A DNA stretch of 64,000 bases, from contig NC_037590.1 of NCBI RefSeq assembly GCF_003073045.1, positions 43,564,296 to 43,628,295 of the forward strand, given 5' to 3'. Position numbers and translations under genes: made by a program. The stretch comes from Pomacea canaliculata (lineage: Eukaryota; Mollusca; Gastropoda; Architaenioglossa; Ampullariidae). This document shows, piece by piece, positions 39,451-49,529 of the stretch. How positions within the stretch are numbered: position 1 is the first letter of the stretch; each line of letters begins with the position of its first letter. The notes below the pieces were generated by a model, which was given only the letters and a program-made list of their open reading frames with translations, searched no databases and was not told where the DNA came from.

Positions 39451-40715
39451 AGATCTGGTTACCAAGGTTTTGACCATATTGGAAATATTGTGAAAAGAAG
39501 CTCGACTTTCCAGCCTTTTGTCCCATGGAGATCACATTGTTTGAAATGAAACAGAATATTGACTGATGTCAGTAATTTGTTATGTATACTCTTAGGTGAT
39601 GATATTCTTTATCTGAAAAGCATGTAGATAATTATCAATATGAAAACAAAAAGAAAGATTAGATTGGTAATAAATGATGTGTTCTGTTCAATGACATTTA
39701 GAAGTCTGTTTATGAATAAATGTGAATATTCTGACAGAACGTGTCTCTGATCCATGGACTACTTCTTCTCATCCACCAGCCTCGTTCTTTGTCACTTTTT
39801 CCTTCTTCTCATTGTCAAGACTTTAGATCGTTGGGTACAGACGACGCCGACAGTGTTTATTCTGCTCCATGGATTTTCTTATCATCATCATCGGCAGCAG
39901 CAGCATCATTCTCATCCTCCTCCTCATCATCATCCTCATTATTTATTTTAAACGTGTCTTTTCGAAAGAGAAATGCGAAGGAATAACAGACACATTGTAG
40001 TATTGTGAACATGTGACTACAGAATATTTTTTTATAATGCATTGTGTGACAAAAATATGAAAAAGGTTAGGATGTACAGCCTTGAGATGGCGCCGTGTAT
40101 TGTTTTCATAGTTTCGGGACATATAAAAAAGCCACTACAATGTTGTGGCTGTGGTAAAGGCCATGCAACACAGGTCATTGACGATGAGACTCATCGACGA
40201 CGACAATGTCAAAAACACGATTCAAGACGACATCGCTCGCTACTTGTAAGAGAAATCCGGTAACCAGATGTAATGAATGTCATTTTGCCTCATTTTCTAA
40301 TAAAAAATCCTAAAATGTAGAAATTTACTGAAAATGTGGGTGGGGTAAAAAATATCTAGCACTGACTCTGAACACATTCGTGCAGAAATGTCTGAATCTC
40401 AAGTGAGATATAAAAAAAAAACTAGATTGACTAGTAAGTAAATACTAAATTACTTTCCTTTACACCTACATGTATCAGCTGATAATAATATGGTCAATTT
40501 TGATTATTTATGGTCTTTTTTTTTTTTTTTGTCTTTTATGTCATCGACATATCAATATCCGTGATAACGACTTGTCATAAAAAGCATCGCCGTCACCGAC
40601 AGTGGATGAGTAAGTGCAAGGACTGTAGATAATAAATTTTGTTAGACAGAGACCAGGCAGACCAGTCTTACTGGATCCAGAAGACAGAGAGCGGGCATGT
40701 CAGCTACACGACACA
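39451..40715. other. Non-coding stretch right of the duplicated block
   Basis: Only short open frames, AT-rich, with a CAT/CTC-rich low-complexity patch at about 39885-39945 and a T-run near 40517. I see no gene here. Confidence 0.5.
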
Positions 40716-40717
40716 GA

Positions 40718-40815
40718 AAGGTGGTCCGATAGTGTATTGGTACAGAACCTGTCTTCACTGGAGTGAGAAGCACAAAGGCCTGCGTTCAAATCTGGTCTCG
40801 GGAAACACAAACACA
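40718..40815 (+). mobile_element. tRNA-derived SINE head (candidate)
   Basis: A tRNA-like head with an A-box-like GATAGTGTATTGGTA at about 40728-40742 and a B-box GCGTTCAAATCTGG at about 40792-40805, spaced as in tRNA promoters. A body follows to about 40960. It lies against the 3' end of the minus-strand cysteine-rich gene. The element family is not identified. Confidence 0.5.
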
Positions 40816-40966
40816 TTTTTATCTCGTTGTGAATCTGCTGGCGGGTCTAGACATTAGGAGCTTCCCAACCCTCCCCATGTTTCCAGGTTTCCTCCCTTTT
40901 TGTAGCCCCTGTCCTCCTTAGATGACAAATGATATCCACGCAAGGTGGGGGCACTTCGTCGTCAAA

Positions 40967-43662
40967 TTATCCAACCAGCCAGTGAAGCAGACAGCAGCTT
41001 TGTCTCCACGATAGAATGTACACCAGTGTTAGCTCCACACAGGAAGTCAGCAACAGGAGTGGAATGAAATGTCGAACACCAGCAGCAGCAGCAGCCACAG
41101 TGCTGCACGTGATGGGGTCACTGCGTGCACACAGGACTGGATGGAACATACGGGTCATCGCGGACAGGGCGCCTGCTGTTCGAAGAGAGCAAACTCCATA
41201 CGTCCGTCCTGTGCAAGCAGCAGACGCCTCCACTGTTCTGAAAAAAATAACAAGCAAAAGCTAGATTGATTTTGTTTATGCTTCATATTTTTACAGTTTT
41301 ATCTTTTATAATTTATAAATTAAATTTGGATCGAATTTCCCTCACATCGCTAACGTGCCTGTAAAGCGCAACAAGGGGAGGCTACTCCTTCATGACTTTT
41401 AGTTTTAACCTTAATAGGAGTTGTCTCCCTCTTATTGAGTAAAAAAGACGATCACAAGAGCTGGATGTCAGGAATGACATAACAAAGGGAAGTTACCAGC
41501 CACAGAGTTACCTGCAGATGTGGAAGATGTCGGCTGTGTGCGCCTCGTGTTGATGCAGACGACGTTTGGTGCAAAGCGACACCTGGTGCTCGACATGAGC
41601 AAGACACGGGAGGTCCTTCACTAGGTCTCCTGGCAACACAGTAGAGACTTACTCAGGACTAGAAGTGTGGAAACCAGGTAATGAATAATATCTGACGAGG
41701 ATTCACAAACAACTCATGTACATGACTCACTTTCGCTATTTAAGTACATTATATTTAAAAAAAAAAAACAACACTTTCGGCATTTTATTTATTTTATTTA
41801 TCTGAAGTCAAATTTAGTCGGAAATTTAGCATCATATGTCCACGTGTTGACTTCTCCACTGTACATCATTGACTAGCCTTGTGTAGCAGGATGTAATAAC
41901 AAACAAGATTAAGACCCATAACACAACCAGTGCTCTATTAATTCATTCAATGAAAGAACTCAAACTGCTCGCAATACCATGAATTTCGCATATCTGCGCC
42001 TGTGCGTTCTGAAAGGCAACAAGTGGAGGCAGCTGGAGGAAAATCAGTCTGGAATCTGGATCATCCCTTGCCGTTTGGTTGTAGACACTGGAAATACACT
42101 CGGTCACATTCACCTGGCTGGTGAGGGCGCTGAAATAAACAGGTCATCAATAGGTCAAGGTCTGCACAGAAAGTGTTTGAAGGTTGATAACCATCTCTCT
42201 CTCCTTCTGACAATTTTCCCCTTTTGCTGATGAATGAGATATCGGTTGCACGAACCTAGAATAACCGGTCTTCTATTCTGGAGTTGAGTGCTGTAACCAC
42301 ACAATTACATGGCTCTTTTTGTTAGCTCTATTTAACTTTCAGGAAGACAGGAATTTCTCTTCTCATGTCTTCATTCCGATGCATCTGAATGTAAAGGAAT
42401 ATATATGGTAGAGACCGCGTGCGCATGAGAAAAAAAAAATGATTGTAGATATGTCTACACGGATTCTTTGGGACTTTTCAAGTTACTTCTGAACTCGAAG
42501 ACAGAATAGGAGACAGAAGAAGGAACTTTTTCTGTGGTTTCATTATGTTCATTATGTTCATTATGTCCCTGTTCGTGCAAAAGACAGCAGAATAATAAAA
42601 ACAGTTCAAAGCAGGTAACTGGCCTCTCGCCATACACAGTAACGGCTGCACAGACACAATAGCACGCGCACGCACCCACAGACGTTTGTCAACAACAACT
42701 CATTAATTAATCTCGTTGTATCATCTCCTCCCCTCTACAACACCTTCTCAAACACTCACTCAGAAAAGTACTTACAAGCACATCACCATGGAAGCTTGTA
42801 TAAAGAGGACCGACAAAGGTGAGGGAGGAGACCAGTCACCTGCTGACAGGTGAAAACCCGTCAAATCAAAGCATCCAGACACCTGGTCCACAACACTAGA
42901 CAGTTTCGTCTGCACCCAGCTCTCTGTGTCAACATAATAACAACAATGGTCTCAAAACAAAGAGTTAATTATGTTCCGATGGTAAGAAGGTAAATGCCAT
43001 CACTACAACTCACTACTACTGATAAAATTTCTTTTTCTAGCCATTTCTTCTACTTTGACTTGCAGTTGTTTTTAGTTTGCTTCCACTAGGCGTCGCATGT
43101 GTTATTTACCGACCAAAGGTCTTTGAGTACAAGCACTTTCAGAAGCTAATAAGCCACGTATGTCGTTAAAGGCCTCTGTGAAGTGTAGTCCTTGGTTGCT
43201 CATAGCAACTACAAAAAAGCTTTTTGGTGTTGTATTGTGATCAGCAGGTAGACAGCGGGTACACCTGACATCATAGACTCATGTCGAGTTTTGTAAACAC
43301 TAGGATGTCTTTTGTAAACTGTATACAATATAACAATCTATACAAAAAAGAATTTTTGGTCAGGTACGTCTACGCGTTTTTTTCGATGTTTTTTTCCGTT
43401 GTCCTAGTTTGTTTTCTGGGTGTCTTGTACCTCTCACGTGACATTATATATTGTACTGCCTTCGTTAGCTCCAAGCTTGTCACATGATTTGATCATCAGA
43501 GTGAATGTCAAATAAGTAAACCAAACACTACACTAAAAAAAAAATAAATAAAAAAAACCACAAGGGACAATAACACTAGTGCAAACAAACGATCTTACCT
43601 GAAATACAAACTACCGTTAGTGAAGTCATCAACGCACATTTAAACACGGCCGGTGGGGCCAT
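40967..43662 (-). CDS. Cysteine-rich secreted or GPI-anchored protein, five exons
   Basis: Exons on the minus strand: 43662-43599, 42923-42840, 42129-41978, 41629-41512, 41237-40967; about 229 residues. Exon 1 is a signal peptide (MAPPAVFKCALMTSLTVVCIS). The mature part has about ten cysteines (SGCFD, TECISS, AQICEI, LPCLAH, SLCTKR, HICR, AACTG, GVCSL, VLCAR, ITCST) and two NxT sites (NVT, NQT). The C-terminus has an Ala run, then a hydrophobic stretch (HFIPLLLLTSCVEL, TLVYIL), as in GPI-anchor signals or a membrane span, ending HWLVG-stop. Junctions 1-2, 3-4 and 4-5 are phase-perfect. Exon 2 (strong donor CAG|GTGACT, phase 1) and exon 3 (phase 2) disagree by one base, so a base error, a weaker donor (CACCT|GTCAGC) or a missing exon is implied. 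The layout recalls nematode and mollusc cysteine-patterned ectodomains, but I recognise no family. Confidence 0.68.
42240..42318 (-). mobile_element. tRNA-derived SINE head (candidate), minus strand
   Basis: Reading the minus strand, GTGTGGTTACAGCACT (A-box-like, about 42305-42288) is followed by TCTAGGTTCGTGCAACC (B-box-like, about 42260-42243). It is not a foldable intact tRNA. It lies in the intron between exons 2 and 3 of the cysteine-rich gene. Confidence 0.35.
42538..42567. repeat. Three-copy 9-bp tandem repeat (TTCATTATG)
   Basis: Three consecutive copies of TTCATTATG, inside an intron of the cysteine-rich gene. Confidence 0.8.
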
Positions 43663-43669
43663 ATCTGTG

Positions 43670-44480
43670 GGGCAAGTAGTCAAAGGCCGACAACTCACGT
43701 CACCTCTGTGTCAGTCTGTCTTTTGAAGACTGCGAGCGGGAGACAGGAGGTTGACATCGTCCTCCTGCCAGTCTCCTGACAAGAAATCAATTGTCTGTAA
43801 TCCTAGAACATCTCCACGTTACTCCATCGTTTTATTCCTCCATCAGGCACCGCCATTTAATTCAAATATATCAGCTAGACGAGTATTAAGCTTCTCTGAC
43901 AACTTCAAGCAACTTGAAATTGATTTTTCTTTCCTCATTAATTCTTTGATGGCGGTGTTCTTATTGTGATGGAGCTCAAATATAAAATGTTATCTGAAGC
44001 TGCACGTGGACTTTCTCCATTTCCTCTCCGAGAGATCTTATTCTTCGATGTCCACAAAGGGCGACTTGGCTTAGTATTCATTTGTCAATAGTAAAATAGT
44101 TTGCTTTCTGAAATGCGCGGTGTCTCTTTTCTACCTTCCATCCATCTTGCCGAGTGCTGATAACACCAAAAGGTTAATTGTAGTTCCCTAAGTAGACAAA
44201 TGATGATGCCGTTGTAGAAAGGTACAACGGTGATTTGCTTCGCCTGTTCAAACCTTAATCTATTTGAAACTTCTTAAATCTTGTGTTGACTGTTCTATCC
44301 TGTCTCCTTTCTCGGGTGACAAAGGTTGTTTACTCTAGAACTCAAGAAGGTTCGTCTAGTGGATGTAGAGCGCCGTGCGGTGACCTCCGGCAGTTTCAGT
44401 TACAAGTCCAGTAATCCAGACACAACTCGCTGAACTCTCCGGACTGCAATGCCATCAAGAAAATCCAGTTGAGAAGTTGT
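43670..44480. other. Upstream region of the minus-strand cysteine-rich gene
   Basis: No coding model. Because the gene reads leftward from 43662, this interval may hold its 5' UTR and proximal promoter. No TATA box or other decisive motif was identified. Confidence 0.35.
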
Positions 44481-44539
44481 CCTCGCTACTAATATTCCTT
44501 CATCCCGAGCTACATGACAGGAGGTCGTCGCTGCAGCGA

Positions 44540-44860
44540 CAAAACTCGCCCAACTGGTGGGGAGACAATCGATGTGGAGGGGAGGTGGTTGGAGCGGGAG
44601 AGGTGGGCGACAACGCTATTGCGCATGCGCCTTGCACGACAGGTCGTGGAGGAAGCTGTCCCACCACCACCATCATCACCACCACCACCTTTTTGAGTGT
44701 AGTTCAGACTTTCCCCACGCGCATGACGCTAAGAGATGCGCAGCCAATTAACACGTGTCTGCCCTCGCGGCGGCTCACTTCAAACGGCGCTTAGCGAATA
44801 TTTTAGCGCCGGGCCGCTCCCTCCCTCACTGGCACTCCCTGGAGTCCCGCCATGCTCTTT
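44540..44860. promoter_or_regulatory. CpG-rich promoter-like segment with an NRF-1-like palindrome
   Basis: This is the most CpG-dense stretch of the local sequence (ggcggctcacttcaaacggc, gcgccgggccgc and neighbours). It contains TTGCGCATGCGCC at 44619-44631, whose core GCGCATGCGC is a perfect palindrome matching the NRF-1 consensus (YGCGCAYGCGCR), and a CCAAT-like GCCAATTA near 44740. The minus-strand gene starting at 43662 is the nearest gene that could use it. No transcription start is visible directly. Confidence 0.4.
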
Positions 44861-44899
44861 CAGCACTCCGTGAAAGCATTGTAGTGCACTCAAAGCTCA

Positions 44900-46480
44900 A
44901 CTTCGCAGATTGTTGGTTTGTTTTTTGCTTTTTTCACTATCTACCTAATTCATGCACTCTCCGTCCGTCTGTTAGTCCATCCTTACATTCATTTGCCCGT
45001 GTGTGTCTCCTAGCTTTTCTCTTCACGTCTCTGTCTCCTACTTTCTGTGTCTCTGTCTCTCTAGTATCTGTCTTTCTGTACCGCTTATCGATTTTGATTT
45101 CCTTTCTGGTTTCTTCTCTTTTTCCTCCCTTTCAGCCTCTGTTTGAGCTTTTTAATTCTGCATCGCTCTTTCGCTCAATTTTTATCAATTAATGTGTTGT
45201 TGGGCAAGTTTATTTCGTCATCCTTTAAAGGATTTGCATCGGTATTGCTGTGGTTGGACGTCTGGTGGAGAAGGTGGGTAGGTAGGGAGGACAAAGAAGA
45301 ACACCAGAAGACTAGAGAGTCTGAGACATAAAAGAGTTTAGCACAGAGAGGACAATAATTATGTCCTCCTAGACTAGGATAAGAAGAACAATCACCTCTT
45401 CAAGATGTTTGTTATGACAACAAACATGGCGACGGAGCAAACAACTCGGACAAAGAGTGTTTTTATCACGGTCAGATCGTCAACATCTATTTATACAAAA
45501 TACGAGGGTTATATATTACCCACCATGCCACGCAATGACAATTTTGTCCCCTACCCTTCCATCCTTAGTAACAGATCGCATCATTTATATCGCATGTCGA
45601 TACAGTTTCGGGAATTTCCTGCTCAGCTTCCTGTGGTTGTGTTTGCAGACGACACTGTCCCAGTGTTCACGGGTCATGCGCAATGAGACCAAAATCGCGA
45701 ACGTTTTTCCAACCTAAGAATTACCCGCCTCCATCCACCCACAATACCCGATAAATGCGGTTTCTGTACCACAAGATAGATGTGTCCACACACAGTCAGG
45801 CCTGTGGCTACATACACAGTAGCCCCCTAATGGTTATGTACTACCCCGTGTACGCCCTCACGTCCTCGGCCCTCACGTCACGTGGTACGAACGTAGCTGG
45901 AAGGGAAGGTGGTCGTCTGCTGTCCTTCTTCTCATCCTTTTTCCCTCAATCGTTTGCTTACTTTCTCTATTTCTTCATCTCACGTCTGTACACGTATCTG
46001 GTGAATGTCATCTACTGAAACTCGAACTACAAAACCAATAACTCGCCTTGTACAAGACTTTCTAACAAAGTCGTTTAGTACATTTGACGTTTGACATTTT
46101 TTTATTTTATTCATTCACCACATGATGGATATGGAGAAATTTTAACTTTACACAATACATACACACTTTATTCACCTATACGAAACTTATATACCCGTAC
46201 AAAGATATAAGATAAAAAAATTAAGTACAAGTAAATACACAACTGTGTTATATAAAAAGGAAAGCATAACAATGATAGTAACAATGGCTAAGATGATAAT
46301 AACTTATTACCGGACTGCGATAACAAACCTTGTACCTGACCTCTGGTAAACGTGCCTAGTGAAGTGTTTTGTAGACAGTCTTTAAAACGATGTTTGTTGA
46401 ACGACCTCGGTAAACAAAGCTGAGTAAACTAAATCCGGTAAACAATATGATGAAGGTCGGTCTACAGCAAACGACAGGAA
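44900..46480. other. Non-coding stretch with pyrimidine-rich tracts
   Basis: Long CT-rich runs (about 44940-45170) and AT-rich sequence. A 93-codon ATG frame at 45405-45686 is open, but it has no domain, signal peptide or splice support, so it is not called as a gene. Confidence 0.45.
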
Positions 46481-46504
46481 CAACGACAAGCAGGAGCTGG
46501 GGAG

Positions 46505-46592
46505 GAGACAGTACTGATGTGAGTACAACACAATGAACTTCTCTCAGTTTGGATGACAGCACTCTGACCACTCGGCTCTCCACTACTTCTGG
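46505..46592 (-). mobile_element. tRNA-derived SINE head (candidate), minus strand
   Basis: The minus strand reads GGAGAGCCGAGTGGTCAGAG, a very good Leu/Ser-type tRNA A-box (about 46581-46562), followed by GAGAAGTTCATTGTG, a degenerate B-box (about 46545-46531). The lack of a full cloverleaf favours a SINE over a gene. Confidence 0.45.
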
Positions 46593-46599
46593 ATAATGT

Positions 46600-47870
46600 A
46601 GATAAACTTTAAATTTTAGATATCAACACACGGAAGGTTTTTACTTTGAACATAGTCTGTTGTACTCAGCAACTCACAGGTGTCCATACGATGTAATGTT
46701 TCATATACGGTAAAATTCATCAACATTTACTTCTTATTATTGTTATAATAGGATTAATATTCATGCAGATTATTTTCCTGTTCAGCATGCTAATGCTTTT
46801 GTAACTTACTTCTTAATGCTAACAACCCGTTCTTGTGTTCTGTTTTCATTGTACTTCAGCTTTTTACCAGGTTTACTGTAAGTCCATTGATGAAGCAGAC
46901 CTTTGGATGGTCCACACACTGTATTTGTGTACTCGCCATAACCAGACTGAAAGACATCATTGACCCTTTGTTCAGTTTAGTCATCAGACCCACTAGATGA
47001 ACTCTTCATACTCTAGAGAGGGATTAGAACTTTTATAGTTGCCTCATACATTCATCCATGAACACTCGCGATGTAGGAGGCCGTTGGTGCTCGGCCAGTC
47101 CTGTGTAAACACCTTGACCTTTTGCTGAAGTCCTTAATCGACTGAAGGTTGCTCCTGCAGCAGGAGCCATTGTTAACACTCTACTCACCTCTCGCTAATG
47201 AGCGCCGAGATGTCGGCAAGGAACAGCAGCACAGGGGGACACAACTCTGTGGTCGATACCTTCTCTCCCTTTAACAAAAATGCCGAATGCAGTCTCAGCA
47301 TGTCTGAAAGACTGGTTTACACACAACTCAAGTCCTTTGGCTGAATTCTGCTCACGTTCGTGGCTTTTGTTTTCATCTCGAGTTGCGGCTGCCGAGAGGC
47401 CGCCAGTGAAATACAACTCACTAATTATTCCAATTCCTCCCTCGGTGGTCCTTCCCTGTATGTTCTGTGCTGACATCTAGTTTACAGCAACCTCGAGCTG
47501 ACTGACACGGTTCGTCCCTCAGTCTGCCATCTCCTTCTCTTTCTTCTTTCAGTCTGTCTGTCTGTCCGGGTTTGCGCTCTGCAATAGATGAGAATGGCAA
47601 AAGACTTGTATACCACATCATCACGATGAAGACGATGAACATTGTAATGGTGATAATAAATGTTTAAGAGCAATTCAGTGTCTGTGTGTGTGTGTGTTTC
47701 TATTTTTGCATACAAGACTTATGCTAGCGAAATGCAAATGCGGCTGGAGCCCGACGGAAGGAAGTGGCAACATATTCGCGGGTCTGTGAAAGAAAATCGC
47801 TATTCAAAGCATGGTGTTGGTCGATACTGGAATTAAAAAGTAAAATGCTTTCTGTGGATTTACTTTCCAC
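46600..47870. other. Mostly non-coding, with weak coding-like traces at 47195-47480
   Basis: A 93-codon ATG-to-stop frame lies on the minus strand at 47195-47476 (MSAQNIQGRTTEGG...). On the plus strand a hydrophobic signal-peptide-like string, ILLTFVAFVFISSCG, lies at 47345-47389. Neither has a convincing partner exon. A perfect 17-bp palindrome, GCTCCTGCAGCAGGAGC, lies near 47152-47168, and a GT run near 47683-47697. Confidence 0.35.
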
Positions 47871-47908
47871 GGGTGGTGGGGAGTGGGTGGGGAGTGGGTG
47901 GGGAGTGT
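47871..47908 (+). repeat. G-rich tandem repeat (GTGGGTGGGGA), possible G-quadruplex
   Basis: Repeated GGTGGGGAGTGG units give at least four runs of three or more G separated by 1-3 bases, the classic G-quadruplex pattern on the plus strand. Confidence 0.7.
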
Positions 47909-47911
47909 GCT

Positions 47912-48064
47912 AATGTAATTGTTCCGCTCGGAATCTTGTTCCCTGAGGACGAGTACAGTCTTGGACAACCTGCAGGACCAGTGATACTCGGTGTAGATAC
48001 CCTGGCAGTGACACTGGAAGTAGTGAATGTGTTACAGCATACGACAGGATTTTTCTGGGCATAA
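47912..48064 (+). other. Possible exon fragment resembling the start of an ANF/natriuretic-peptide-receptor ligand-binding domain
   Basis: The plus-strand frame reads CANVIVPLGILFPEDEYSL, then GPVILGVDTLAVTLEVVN and a stop. The spacing of a hydrophobic strand, a Pro-Glu-Asp-x-Tyr-Ser-Leu motif, and a Gly-Pro-x-Ile helix resembles the N-terminus of receptor guanylyl cyclases and NPR-C (for example LLPQDDSYLFSL..VRPAIEYA). No acceptor or donor was identified and the opposite strand is also open. It may be a fragment or chance. Confidence 0.22.
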
Positions 48065-48069
48065 ATACA

Positions 48070-49520
48070 GGGAAAGAGAGAAATCACAACTTTCATCATT
48101 TCTGTATAACATGGAAACAAAAAAATTACAAAGGACAATTTGTATTAACAACACACCTCAGTAATTAATAACAATTAACATAATATGTGTAAACAAAGGC
48201 GAGATTGGAGCCCACAGAGAATACAGATATTTACAGAAAATTAGACAATCACAGATTAATTATCTACATAAACAAAAGCCAGCCACCTCAGAGAATTAGA
48301 ATCACAGTAAAGATAGAAATAAATAAATCCATCCGAAAGGCACTAATGGACCCAGCAGAAAAAATAGTTCAAACGAGAGAGAAGACGCAGGAATGCAGAA
48401 AATTCATTCAAAATATAAATGTCAGTCAGGGACGAATAAGTGAATTCATTTTTGTCTGGTTGTCTGACCACGTGTACATGTTGGCCATTGCATGCAGATA
48501 TCGCCACACGAAAGGCACTTGACAGGCTTTCATTTGTTATTGTGATCTACAGCCAGTCCACCCAGGGTTCATCACCCCACAGATAATTAGGATATTTTTT
48601 TATTTTTGTTTATAGGTATTTGTCTTTTTTGTAGATATTCTTCCTTCAGTTTTTTTCAGCTTGCATTTGATGTGGTTATAGCAATATTTGATTATTCAAC
48701 ATGAACACTTGTTTACACACAGGGATAGTTGTATAACACGGGTAGCAATAACAATAACAATAACAACCAACTTTATTATTCACAGGGTATGTACACAGAG
48801 TCAAAGGTCACGTGCTTGTAGCCGTTGGTTTACCCACGTAGGCGCAGCACAAATCTGTTTATGCAAATTTGGAATTAGCTTATTATCAAATCTGTCTCCA
48901 CTAAGAGGGAATCGATGTTTACACACTATGAACATCAACATCGACACACTGGAGTATTTTTACACACCCTGGACGCACGTGTCCTGTTCATTAAACTGTA
49001 TTGTATCTGCCCCTAGGTGCTGTCAACCTGTAAACATGCGATCTGTGGACTTTAGTGTCCTTTGTAATTTACCTTTAGACAGAGCAGTCTGACTGGCTCA
49101 TGGACATTATTTCTATTTCCATGTCACATTGAAATATTTCTTTCAGTCAATTGCTCCTTCCTTCTGCTAACTTTATAAATACGAGTGAAGTTTCAAAATG
49201 TTTGTATATAACCGTCATGTAAAAACTTCCACAAACTTGGGTAAAGGTTACTCCTCTGTATTCTAAAATCTTTTAGTGTTACACAAAGAAAAAAACTAAT
49301 GTAAATGTACATAAAGTGCCCTGGGTAAAGAAGACAGAAAGTAAAACAGAAGGTAGGCTCACCAACACCAGTACACTCGGGGAGCCTGAAAGATTTCCCA
49401 GAGCACAAGAAAGATTCGTGTTTATTGAAACTAATGGAATACTGACCTAAAATATCCTAACCTAGAAATGATGACAAACACACAGAGAGAAGCACACTCC
49501 ACCTGATATTTCACTGCTAA
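48070..49520. other. Non-coding stretch, no gene recognised
   Basis: AT-rich with a few open frames (for example 48205-48522) of lysine- and isoleucine-rich, low-complexity character. These are not supported as genes. Confidence 0.45.
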
Positions 49521-49523
49521 TGA

Positions 49524-49529
49524 TTTATT
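49524..49529 (-). terminator. Polyadenylation signal overlapping the stop codon of the 49.5-51.4 kb gene
   Basis: The minus strand reads CAATAAATC: the TAA stop is inside AATAAA. If used, the mRNA would have almost no 3' UTR. Confidence 0.45.

Noticed and set aside
45405-45686. 93-codon ATG frame on the plus strand
   Set aside because: No domain, signal peptide, codon bias or splice context was visible. It is compatible with chance.
40718-46592. Functional tRNA genes
   Set aside because: A- and B-boxes are present, but acceptor and anticodon stems cannot be paired into a complete cloverleaf. SINE heads fit better.
47195-47476. 93-codon ATG-to-TAG frame on the minus strand
   Set aside because: The opposite strand is equally open and no homology is recognisable. 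Kept only as a weak trace.
48205-48522. 105-codon Lys/Ile-rich frame on the plus strand
   Set aside because: Low-complexity composition from AT-rich DNA and no supporting signals.
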